Source of the DNA: an uncultured Lachnospiraceae bacterium
Lineage (GTDB): Bacteria; Bacillota; Clostridia; Lachnospirales; Lachnospiraceae
Length of the DNA stretch: 10,926 nucleotides
Direction of reading: 5' to 3'
Assembly (NCBI GenBank): GCA_905236545.1
Contig: CAJOQO010000337.1
Location: 1-10,926 of the forward strand
The stretch's first letter is position 1. Each line of letters begins with the position of its first letter. Shown here piece by piece: positions 1-6,418 of the stretch. A program made the translations under genes and the position numbers. The notes beneath the pieces are model-generated. The model did not search any database. It saw only the letters and a list, made by a program, of their open reading frames with translations, and was not told the DNA's origin.

Positions 1-12
1 ACAAATCGCCGG

Positions 13-510
13 TTACAGGTACCTGACATCATCAGAACCTCTGGAAAGGCCTGTAATACCGGTCCTCGCCAGTTCCAGAATCTCATATCCTTCCAGAAGA
101 CGGATGAAGGCATCCAGCTTGTCCTGCTTTCCGGTTACCTCGATGATCAGCGAGTCCGTTCCGACGTCCACGATATTCCCGCGGAATACATTCGCCATGG
201 AGATCACGCCCTGGCGCTGTTCTTCCTCCACGCGGACTTTTACCAGAATCAGCTCCCTCGTAACACTCGTCGCGTCGTCCAGAATCTTGATATCAATCAC
301 GTCAACCAGCTTCCGCAGCTGTTTGACGATCTGTTCAATGATATCATCGTCTCCCTCCGTTACGATCGTGATCCGGGTATATGCAGGATCCGTCGTCACT
401 CCGGCCGTAATACTTACAATGTTATAGCCCCGCCGGGTAAACAGCCCTGATACACGGCTCAGAAGCCCGGGTGTATTGTCAACCAGAAGAGATAAGGTTC
501 TCTTGTTCAC
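13..510 (-). CDS. ilvN: Acetolactate synthase small (regulatory) subunit
   Basis: The 165-residue product is the regulatory subunit of acetolactate (acetohydroxyacid) synthase. It pairs with the catalytic subunit IlvB/IlvI at the first common step of valine, leucine and isoleucine synthesis and mediates valine feedback inhibition. The N-terminal ACT domain (about residues 3-78) has the family's LSLLVDNTPGLLSRVSGLF and RGYNIVSITAG segments. A second ACT-like domain (about 83-160) includes the RELILVKV strand and the IVDVGTDSLIIEVTG segment. Length is typical. The start is GTG at 510, with GGAGGA 6 nt upstream; no better start precedes it. It lies 28 nt after the amidase stop with no terminator between, so it is probably co-transcribed with that gene. 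No ilvB lies upstream; any catalytic-subunit gene or ilvC would have to lie downstream (left of the window) or elsewhere. Family assignment is very secure; the operon link is inference. Confidence 0.96.
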   Translation of the reverse strand: MNKRTLSLLVDNTPGLLSRVSGLFTRRGYNIVSITAGVTTDPAYTRITIVTEGDDDIIEQIVKQLRKLVDVIDIKILDDATSVTRELILVKVRVEEEQRQGVISMANVFRGNIVDVGTDSLIIEVTGKQDKLDAFIRLLEGYEILELARTGITGLSRGSDDVRYL

Positions 511-538
511 GATCTTCCTCCGTTATCCGTATTGATCA

Positions 539-2110
539 TCACCGAAAATACTTCGAGATTGCTCCTGCGACCGCACTGGCCATCGCATCACGCTTCTTCA
601 GGTAAAACTTCATATCGTCCCTGTCGTCTATGAAGCAGGTTTCCAGCAGCGTATAATTAACGCCGATCTCCGTAAAGATCCTTGCGTTCAGAAGGCCGGA
701 AGAGCCGTACACACCGCTTCCCCATGTATTCAGCCCAAGGCCGTTCAAAGCAGAGATAATCTTGCGGTCAATCTTGCGGTTCGAAGATTTTTTGTGGACA
801 TTGACATAGGTTCCGGTACCCTTCTTTTTACCGTCCCCGCCCGGATCCTTTGCGCTGTACGCCGTCGCGTTAAAATGAACCTCAAGAGCATAATCATACG
901 AGGTCAGGTCGGGGATCCTGGAATTGCGCCTGATCGCCTTCAGCACCTTCTTTTTTTTGCTGCCCGATCCCGTAACGCCGGACGAATTGACCGTCGCCCT
1001 CATCTGCTGGAACATATCGTACTTCGTATTGAACAGATCAGCTTCCACGTTGTCTGTCTCCTGAAGCGCCTCATAGATTCTCTTTCCGAAGTCTCTCGTG
1101 TAGAAGGACTCCACATACTTTCCTCCCAGGCCAACGGCGCCGGAGTCTCCCTGGCCATGGCCGCACATGATGAGAACCTTTACCGAACCCGGAGTCTCCT
1201 GCTCTTCCTCTTCCTTTTCCTTCTCGCTTCTCTCCCCCTCCAGCTGTCCTTCGCTGTTAAAGGTATAGAGAACCCCGCCGATCTTCTTCTGGCCTGTGAC
1301 CGCCTCTCCCTCCGGCAGGAAATAGTAGTCATGATCCTTCCAGTTGATCCATCCGCTCTGTCGGACGCCGTTCTTATCGACGTAATAGTGTTCCCCTTTA
1401 TAAGCGAAAACCTTGTTTTTCAGAAGGCCTTTGTCTTTCTTATAAAAATAGTACTTTCCGCTGAGTTTGAAAAATGCGCTGGAGGTCAGCTGTTCTTTCA
1501 CCGTTCCATCCTCTTTCAGGACAGATCCGTCCGGCGTTACGGTGGACCGGGCCATATTTCCGTTTCCGTCGATATAGTATTTGTGCTTTTTTACCCACTT
1601 GTCAAAAACCATACGCCCGGTCTCATCAAAGTAAGCTCTGCGTCCGTCAGGAAGATCCTTAAACTTGTTTCTGGCAGCCATCCCTCTTTCTCCCAGAACC
1701 TTGGACTTGCTGAAGAAATAACTGTCTTTGGAAAGCTCCTGAAAGCCCGTCATGACGATGCCGTTTTCATCGAACCCGAACCACTCTTCCCCCAGCTGGA
1801 AGATCCCGTCCGCATACATGGCGCCAAGCCCGGAGCCGGGCTTTCCCTGCCGGGAGAAATACCGGAAGCCGTCCTCTGTGGACTTCCATCCGGTCTGGAG
1901 GAAACCATCCTTGTCGAAATAATACCCATCCTTCTTAATCATCCGGAATCCGGTCACAGCCGTTCCGGTTTCATCCGTATAAGTAACCTTCTTACCGTTG
2001 TCCGTTGTGTTCCAGCCCGCAAAGGCAGCAACCGCAAAAAGAAGTGTCACAGCTGTAACCATTCCCAGAAACAAAACTGCTTTTTTTCCGAAACCCTTAC
2101 TATGATTCAT
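539..2110 (-). CDS. Secreted N-acetylmuramoyl-L-alanine amidase (Amidase_3) with cell-wall-binding repeats
   Basis: The 523-residue product is predicted to cut the amide bond between N-acetylmuramic acid and the stem peptide of peptidoglycan outside the cell. A signal peptide (basic start, hydrophobic residues 11-31, cleavage near AFA|GWN) is followed by degenerate aromatic cell-wall-binding repeats over about 45-290, such as GWINWKDHDYYF and GYYFDKDGFLQTGW. An acidic linker rich in E and K (about 292-307) precedes the Amidase_3 domain (311-523). The expected zinc ligands are visible: H318 in MCGHG, E334 in YVESF and H412 in EVHFNA; E490 in LLETCF is the expected catalytic glutamate. The ATG at 2110 was chosen because GGGAG lies just upstream; the frame extends 6 codons to a TTG at 2128, but that reads through the ribosome binding site. 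The gene has its own promoter and a WalR-like site in its leader. The repeats suggest surface retention; the exact ligand cannot be told. Confidence 0.95.
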   Translation of the reverse strand: MNHSKGFGKKAVLFLGMVTAVTLLFAVAAFAGWNTTDNGKKVTYTDETGTAVTGFRMIKKDGYYFDKDGFLQTGWKSTEDGFRYFSRQGKPGSGLGAMYADGIFQLGEEWFGFDENGIVMTGFQELSKDSYFFSKSKVLGERGMAARNKFKDLPDGRRAYFDETGRMVFDKWVKKHKYYIDGNGNMARSTVTPDGSVLKEDGTVKEQLTSSAFFKLSGKYYFYKKDKGLLKNKVFAYKGEHYYVDKNGVRQSGWINWKDHDYYFLPEGEAVTGQKKIGGVLYTFNSEGQLEGERSEKEKEEEEQETPGSVKVLIMCGHGQGDSGAVGLGGKYVESFYTRDFGKRIYEALQETDNVEADLFNTKYDMFQQMRATVNSSGVTGSGSKKKKVLKAIRRNSRIPDLTSYDYALEVHFNATAYSAKDPGGDGKKKGTGTYVNVHKKSSNRKIDRKIISALNGLGLNTWGSGVYGSSGLLNARIFTEIGVNYTLLETCFIDDRDDMKFYLKKRDAMASAVAGAISKYFR

Positions 2111-2121
2111 CCTGATCTCCC

Positions 2122-2138
2122 GTAACAATATTGTAACA
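2122..2138 (-). promoter_or_regulatory. WalR (YycF)-type direct repeat in the amidase leader
   Basis: Reading the minus strand, TGTTAC-AATAT-TGTTAC is seen. It matches the published WalR/YycF consensus TGT(A/T)A(A/T/C)-N5-TGT(A/T)A(A/T/C) at every position. The repeat period is 11 bp, one helical turn, as expected for an OmpR-family dimer. It sits between the -10 element and the ribosome binding site, where binding would be expected to block transcription. Whether WalR binds here is inference. Confidence 0.55.
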
Positions 2139-2154
2139 ATTATCGGCCCGGTAC

Positions 2155-2183
2155 ATTATAAACTTGCCTATGGCATACGTCAA
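2155..2183 (-). promoter_or_regulatory. Near-consensus sigma-A promoter for the amidase (and probably ilvN)
   Basis: On the minus strand TTGACG (2178-2183) and TATAAT (2155-2160) are separated by exactly 17 bp. The TGA inside the -35 hexamer is the stop codon of the DUF362 gene, so the promoter is packed against the upstream coding region. Transcription would start near 2148, giving a leader of about 38 nt that contains the WalR-like box and the GGGAG ribosome binding site. This is one of the two best promoter matches in the window. Confidence 0.8.
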
Positions 2184-3334
2184 GCACGGCAGGACTTTGC
2201 CAGATCCCGCAGATATTGTCCGATCGCCTCCTGCGAGGGCGGGCAGCCGGGAAGGGACGACGTAAAACCAGCCGTGCAGCTGCCGATCCCGTAAGCTCCC
2301 TTTTTTCCTCTCCATCCCTGACCGATGCACAGCTTATGGGGAACATCCTTCAGCACGCCTTCCTGTTCCAGCGCATGGAGCACGGGAACAAGCGTCCCAT
2401 AACACGCGGAGCAGGAATCCACATCCTGCACATATTCCTTTACATTCAATACCTGTCTTCCGCTCTGTCCCCATGTACCGGGGGGCCGGTCCTGTGTCAG
2501 ATAGAATACCTCTCCATCCTTCGCCTTCTCCAGAACAGACACGATCCTCGCTGAGGCAAGATCCCCCTCTCCCGCTCCGCACTCCTGCGCGATCCGGATG
2601 TAGGGAACCTCCTCCGGATCGATTCCCATGACAGAGCAGACATAGGTATCCAGCAAGACAGGATCCGCAGCGCACAGCAGCCTGTCCAGACACACGGGAT
2701 TCCCGCCGTCTTCGAAGGTCAGATCCGGACAGATGGCGTCCGCAAGGATAAAACCTGCCTTTATGCCGGCCGACAGATGACCGATCGGCTTATGAAGCCC
2801 CATCCGGTGGAATCTTCTTTTTTCCGCTCCCGGGATACAGCCCTTCATATTCTTCAGCGCGCAGGTCATACCCGTCTGGCAGTGGCCTTTCATGACAGGA
2901 AGGCTGATCAGATAGTCCGCTTCAAGAGCCCTGCGGCATATTTTCAGTGTCATTCCGGCACAATCTGCGGAAACCGCGCTGTCTGTCTGCAGGTCAATAA
3001 ACGGAAGCGAAAGCTTTTCGCACAGGGCACCGAAACCGGTTACAAGCAGGGCGTCCGATGTCTTATCTCCGACCCAGGAGCTCTCCATCATCACCAGATT
3101 GGAATATCCGCTGTCCCTAAGATACGCTGTCACTCCCGTCACAATCTCCGGATGGGTGGTTGCGCCCTGAGACGCAGGAACCGGACCCACCAGATTCGGC
3201 TTCAGGGCGATCAGCGGATCTTCCTTTTTGCAGGAGGAGCGGATCATCCCGGCAAGATCAGCCCTGACGCACAGTTCGTATGCCATCTGCGTGATCTGCC
3301 GGCCCCAGATGACGAAGATACTCTTTTTGTCCAT
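2180..3334 (-). CDS. DUF362 domain protein with C-terminal cysteine cluster
   Basis: The 384-residue protein belongs to the DUF362 family, whose biochemical role is not established. Family landmarks are the KPNLVG segment (45-50), PVMKGHCQTGMTCALKNMKGCIPG (146-169), and the FEDGGNP and AADPVLLDTYVCSVMG segments (207-236). A C-terminal extension (about 300-384) carries C308-x2-C311, C336, C353 and C364, ending in the GCPP motif typical of clostridial members. These cysteines could bind a metal or an iron-sulfur cluster, but that is inference. No signal peptide or membrane segment is visible, so it should be cytoplasmic. The ATG at 3334 lies 3 nt after the glycosidase stop. Its ribosome binding site (AGGAA) is inside the last codons of that gene, so the two are probably translationally coupled. 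The 3' end overlaps the -35 of the amidase promoter. Family call is secure; function is unknown. Confidence 0.88.
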   Translation of the reverse strand: MDKKSIFVIWGRQITQMAYELCVRADLAGMIRSSCKKEDPLIALKPNLVGPVPASQGATTHPEIVTGVTAYLRDSGYSNLVMMESSWVGDKTSDALLVTGFGALCEKLSLPFIDLQTDSAVSADCAGMTLKICRRALEADYLISLPVMKGHCQTGMTCALKNMKGCIPGAEKRRFHRMGLHKPIGHLSAGIKAGFILADAICPDLTFEDGGNPVCLDRLLCAADPVLLDTYVCSVMGIDPEEVPYIRIAQECGAGEGDLASARIVSVLEKAKDGEVFYLTQDRPPGTWGQSGRQVLNVKEYVQDVDSCSACYGTLVPVLHALEQEGVLKDVPHKLCIGQGWRGKKGAYGIGSCTAGFTSSLPGCPPSQEAIGQYLRDLAKSCRA

Positions 3335-3337
3335 CGC

Positions 3338-5128
3338 TTATTTCCTGATTCCTATGGAATGAATCTGCGCTGCCGTCTCTCCTGTCCAGCCGGAGCCGGA
3401 AGGACGGATATAGATCTCGACCTTTGTGATCTTGCCGCGCTTTTTCCATTTTTTCAGATCCACGTACAGGGAATGCGGTACAGCGCACGGGATGGTGGCA
3501 GAAGCATCGAAATAATGCTTCGATCCGGACCACAGTCTCAGATAAACGACCGCTGACCCGCTGACCGAGCTGTTTACATAGATCCCAAAGCCGAACTTCG
3601 AACAGGTCTTGCAGTTGATCTTTCCCTTGCGGATGATCCCCCATGGCACATTCGCGTTTCTCGCATAATCGTGCGTCAGGGTATAAACCCCCTTCTCATA
3701 CTGGAAGCCGCTCAGCGCCCCGTATGCCTTGAAGCCTCCTGTATACGTCTTCTTCCAGGAAAGGTTCCTGATGGGGCTCAGTTTCCCGTTCGATACCGTA
3801 AAGAGCTTCTTTACACTCTTTCCGGAAAGCGTTTTCGCCTTTTTCGCGGCGTAGGTTGTGTAAGAATTCGTTTTCGTGGTGTCCGCATACTTGTAAGCTG
3901 TCCAGGAAGGCTTCTTATAAGCGGCGTTCTCCAGACCCCAGCTGGTGTACAGCCCGTATTTTTCCCCTTCTCCCGTATGGTCCACCTGGCGGTGCAGGAT
4001 CAGGGCATCCACCATGCTGTTCTGCTGGGCGATGTAATACGCCAGCGCAATGTTCCTTGCCTGCTCCTTTGAAGTATCCCGCCCTGCGGTAACCGATGAA
4101 TATCCCTGTTCGCTCAGGATAACCCTGCACTTTTTGGTATATTTTTTCTTTACATAATCCGTGAGCACCTTCAGATTCTTCATGGTGATGATGCGTGTGT
4201 CCGCCTTGTTGGTCACCGCGGCGCTGTTGCTGATGATGTTCGGCTCATACTGGCTGATATTGTATGGATGATAGGCAATGCACCAGGTTCCGTTTCCAAG
4301 GCCTCTGGCGGACATCCGTTTCGCGAAACGGGTCAGGATCTCTTTTCCCGGATACCAGTAGCTTCCGTTGGCTGCTGTCCAGTAGTGATCCAGACACATA
4401 TAGATCCGCGCATACTTGTAGACCTGGCGCGCTGCCCGGTACACCTGGGCAGCCTGCTCCGCATAAACGTCCACATAAGTATCGATGCCGACTTCTCCCG
4501 CCCAGTTCCATACGCCGGAGTTATTCACCTCATTTCCGACGATCCACCCGACGATGCGCGCTCCGGAAGGTCCGGCATATCTTCGCTGGAAAAAGGTAAC
4601 GATTGCCCTGAGCGCACGCACGGCGTTTTCATCGGTCATATTCCACTGGTAATAATTTGCGCTCTTTCCTAACGCCGGCGGGTAGATCAGGTACTGCATA
4701 TCATCGCTCCGGTAAGGAAGAAGCAGGATCGCCGTGACAAGGACCTTATTCTGGGCGAGCCGCAGCAGCTCCTCATCATATCGGCCCACCGCATCCTTTG
4801 CAAACCAGTAGGTCGTACCCTCATACTCAAAGGGGATACTGTACGTCTCGCTGCGGTAAGCTTCTGCGGGCATGAAATCGTTGACGCTGAGATTAATCGT
4901 CGCATGCTGTATCCCAAGGTCAACCGCGTCCTCCTCCATCCCCGGACAGACATACAGTCCCTTTTTGGTTATGGCTGCCGGATAAGCATGATTGTACTCA
5001 GCGGCACAGGCCGGAACCTGCATCAAAAGCAGAATTGCCGCAATCACCGCTGCCGCGGGAAAAAACCTGCTCCTTCCGAACCCTCTGTTCAATCTCTTTC
5101 CCCTTTCCTGCTCCGGATAATCCCTCAT
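3338..5128 (-). CDS. Secreted glycoside-hydrolase-like protein (DUF5722 type)
   Basis: The 596-residue protein has a basic N-terminus and a hydrophobic signal segment (about 22-42, ending PACAA|EYN). A TIM-barrel-like domain (about 50-415) follows, then a C-terminal beta-rich region (about 450-596) with repeated aromatic strands that resembles a carbohydrate-binding module. Two glutamates sit where clan GH-A glycosidases keep acid/base and nucleophile: E200 in WIVGNEVNN (end of strand 4) and E340 in VILSEQGYSS (end of strand 7). I recall this architecture as DUF5722; the substrate is unknown. C41 preceded by VPA is a poor lipobox, so a lipoprotein is possible but less likely. The annotated ATG at 5128 lies inside a 31-bp tandem repeat copied from the end of the sigma-factor gene. 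A TTG at 5092 (residue 13), preceded by AGGGGA, is a credible alternative that still keeps the whole signal peptide. The gene is followed 3 nt later by the DUF362 gene. Confidence 0.8.
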   Translation of the reverse strand: MRDYPEQERGKRLNRGFGRSRFFPAAAVIAAILLLMQVPACAAEYNHAYPAAITKKGLYVCPGMEEDAVDLGIQHATINLSVNDFMPAEAYRSETYSIPFEYEGTTYWFAKDAVGRYDEELLRLAQNKVLVTAILLLPYRSDDMQYLIYPPALGKSANYYQWNMTDENAVRALRAIVTFFQRRYAGPSGARIVGWIVGNEVNNSGVWNWAGEVGIDTYVDVYAEQAAQVYRAARQVYKYARIYMCLDHYWTAANGSYWYPGKEILTRFAKRMSARGLGNGTWCIAYHPYNISQYEPNIISNSAAVTNKADTRIITMKNLKVLTDYVKKKYTKKCRVILSEQGYSSVTAGRDTSKEQARNIALAYYIAQQNSMVDALILHRQVDHTGEGEKYGLYTSWGLENAAYKKPSWTAYKYADTTKTNSYTTYAAKKAKTLSGKSVKKLFTVSNGKLSPIRNLSWKKTYTGGFKAYGALSGFQYEKGVYTLTHDYARNANVPWGIIRKGKINCKTCSKFGFGIYVNSSVSGSAVVYLRLWSGSKHYFDASATIPCAVPHSLYVDLKKWKKRGKITKVEIYIRPSGSGWTGETAAQIHSIGIRK

Positions 5129-5196
5129 GCGTACTTTCCTGCTCCGGATAATCCCTCATGCGTACTTTCCTACTCCAGATAATCTCTCATGCGTAT
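5104..5196 (-). repeat. Three tandem 31-bp copies of the sigma-factor gene 3' end
   Basis: Three head-to-tail 31-bp units lie at 5104-5134, 5135-5165 and 5166-5196. The first two are identical; the third, which encodes the last residues of the sigma factor (MRDYLE and stop), differs from them at four positions, all transitions. In the two leftward copies the TAG stop reads CAG, so the frame stays open. Each copy carries, on the minus strand, an ATG and, after it, a GGAG-AGGAAAG purine stretch that acts as ribosome binding site for the ATG of the next copy. The ATG at 5128 opens the glycosidase; the ATG at 5159 opens a roughly 58-codon out-of-frame decoy. Confidence 0.95.
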
Positions 5197-6306
5197 ATTC
5201 TTGCGCTTCAGTTTTCTGAGCGCTTTCGCCTCGATCTGCCGGATACGCTCCCGGGTCACATTGAGCTGCCTGCCGACTTCCTCCAGGGTTCTGGAACGGT
5301 CATCGTCCAGTCCATACCGAAGTCTGAGCACCTGCTGCTCCCTCTCGGTCAGATCGGAAAGAATCTCCCGGATCTGCTCGCGCAGCATCGTCCTCGCCGC
5401 TTCATCGGCCGGATGAGGCGTCGTATCATCCCTGATGAAATCTCCCAGGGAGCTGTCTTCTTCATCTCCTACCGGCGTCTCCATGGATACCGGCTCTCGG
5501 GAGATTCTCTGAATCTCCCGGATCCGTTCCACAGGCATGTGAGCCTCCTTCGCAATCTCATCCGGGGTAGGATCCCTCCCCAGTCTCTGGACCAGCTCCC
5601 TGGCGGACCGGTTCACCTTGTTGATGTTTTCCACCATATGCACCGGGATACGGATCGTCCTTCCCTGATCCGCGATCGCGCGCGTGATGGACTGCCTGAT
5701 CCACCATGTCGCATAGGTGGAAAAGCGGAACCCTTTTTTATAATCGTATTTTTCGACTGCGCGGATCAGTCCCAGGCTTCCCTCCTGGATCAGATCCATG
5801 AGGCTCATTCCATGCCCCGTATAATGCTTTGCGATGGAAACCACCAGCCGGAGATTCGCTTCCTCCAGCTGTCTTTTCGCATCCTTATCCCCCTGCTCAA
5901 CCCGCTTTGCCAGTTCGATCTCCTGGTCGGAAGTCAGCAGGGGAACCTGTCCGATCTCCTTCAGATACATATGAATCGGATCTGTTACATTCCCGGTATC
6001 GTGTTCCCGCTTCTCCTCCGCGGCAATTACATCATCATCAGGATTCTCTTCTTCCTCTTCAAGAAGAAGCCTGTCCTCGTCCTCATCGGGAGCAAGCTGA
6101 ATCTCGATTCCCTGGTTTGCTATCGTATCGATCGCCTGATCGAATTCCCGATCTGTCATTTCCAGATCATCACAGTAATCGGCGATCTCCTGAAAACGGA
6201 GGATCCCGTTCTCTTTTCTCGCCTCCTGTATCAGCGCATCGATGCGTTCTTTCAGATCTTTTTCCCGATCCGTCTTTTCAACGGAAGGAATTTCCTTCGT
6301 GTTCAT
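5170..6306 (-). CDS. rpoD: RNA polymerase sigma factor, RpoD (sigma-70) family
   Basis: The 378-residue protein directs RNA polymerase to promoters. A short region 1.1 (about 18-70) is followed by an acidic stretch (74-103), then region 1.2 starting [11 protein letters not shown] (109-119). Region 2 spans about 146-215, with [19 protein letters not shown] and [20 protein letters not shown]. Region 3 carries [11 protein letters not shown] and [10 protein letters not shown]. Region 4 (about 305-378) has the helix-turn-helix [27 protein letters not shown]. The extreme C-terminus is odd: the LRHPSRS segment nearly invariant in primary sigma factors is replaced by LKRKNIR, and the protein is about two residues shorter there. 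There is also no dnaG next door, the usual partner. It may be the housekeeping factor with a drifted tail or a group 2 paralogue. The ATG at 6306 follows AGAGG by 5 nt. Confidence 0.88.
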   Translation of the reverse strand: MNTKEIPSVEKTDREKDLKERIDALIQEARKENGILRFQEIADYCDDLEMTDREFDQAIDTIANQGIEIQLAPDEDEDRLLLEEEEENPDDDVIAAEEKREHDTGNVTDPIHMYLKEIGQVPLLTSDQEIELAKRVEQGDKDAKRQLEEANLRLVVSIAKHYTGHGMSLMDLIQEGSLGLIRAVEKYDYKKGFRFSTYATWWIRQSITRAIADQGRTIRIPVHMVENINKVNRSARELVQRLGRDPTPDEIAKEAHMPVERIREIQRISREPVSMETPVGDEEDSSLGDFIRDDTTPHPADEAARTMLREQIREILSDLTEREQQVLRLRYGLDDDRSRTLEEVGRQLNVTRERIRQIEAKALRKLKRKNIRMRDYLE

Positions 6307-6315
6307 CCCTACCTC

Positions 6316-6405
6316 TTATCCATTCAGGAACGCCATCGGATCTCCTGGCGCCCGCTCCGGTTGATACAAACGTATGCCGTTCAGGGAGACGCTGAACCGA
6401 TTCAT
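6316..6405 (-). CDS. Possible 29-residue small ORF upstream of the sigma factor gene
   Basis: A 29-codon frame (ATG at 6405, TAA at 6316) fills most of the gap between the symporter and the sigma factor. It begins MNRFSVSLNGIRLYQ and ends DPMAFLNG. Roughly two thirds of its third positions are G or C, as in neighbouring genes, and AAGGA lies about 10 nt upstream, overlapping the symporter stop. It is in the same frame as the sigma factor, separated by TAA and three codons, and its stop abuts the sigma-factor ribosome binding site. No homology is recognised. It could be a coupled leader peptide, a relic of a longer N-terminus, or chance. Confidence 0.3.
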   Translation of the reverse strand: MNRFSVSLNGIRLYQPERAPGDPMAFLNG

Positions 6406-6418
6406 TCGCGGCGGATCC

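Noticed and set aside
794..2125. Long plus-strand open frame opposite the amidase
   Set aside because: It is a shadow of the amidase frame, with no ribosome binding site or recognisable domain.
2111..2128. Upstream TTG start for the amidase
   Set aside because: It would translate the GGGAG ribosome binding site of the ATG at 2110 and part of the WalR-like repeat; the ATG gives a normal signal peptide.
5104..5196. CRISPR-like direct repeats
   Set aside because: The three 31-bp units are directly adjacent with no spacers, and one unit encodes the sigma-factor C-terminus; this is a tandem duplication.
6307..6418. Terminator between the symporter and the sigma factor
   Set aside because: Two short inverted repeats exist but neither is followed by a T-run, so termination is not supported.
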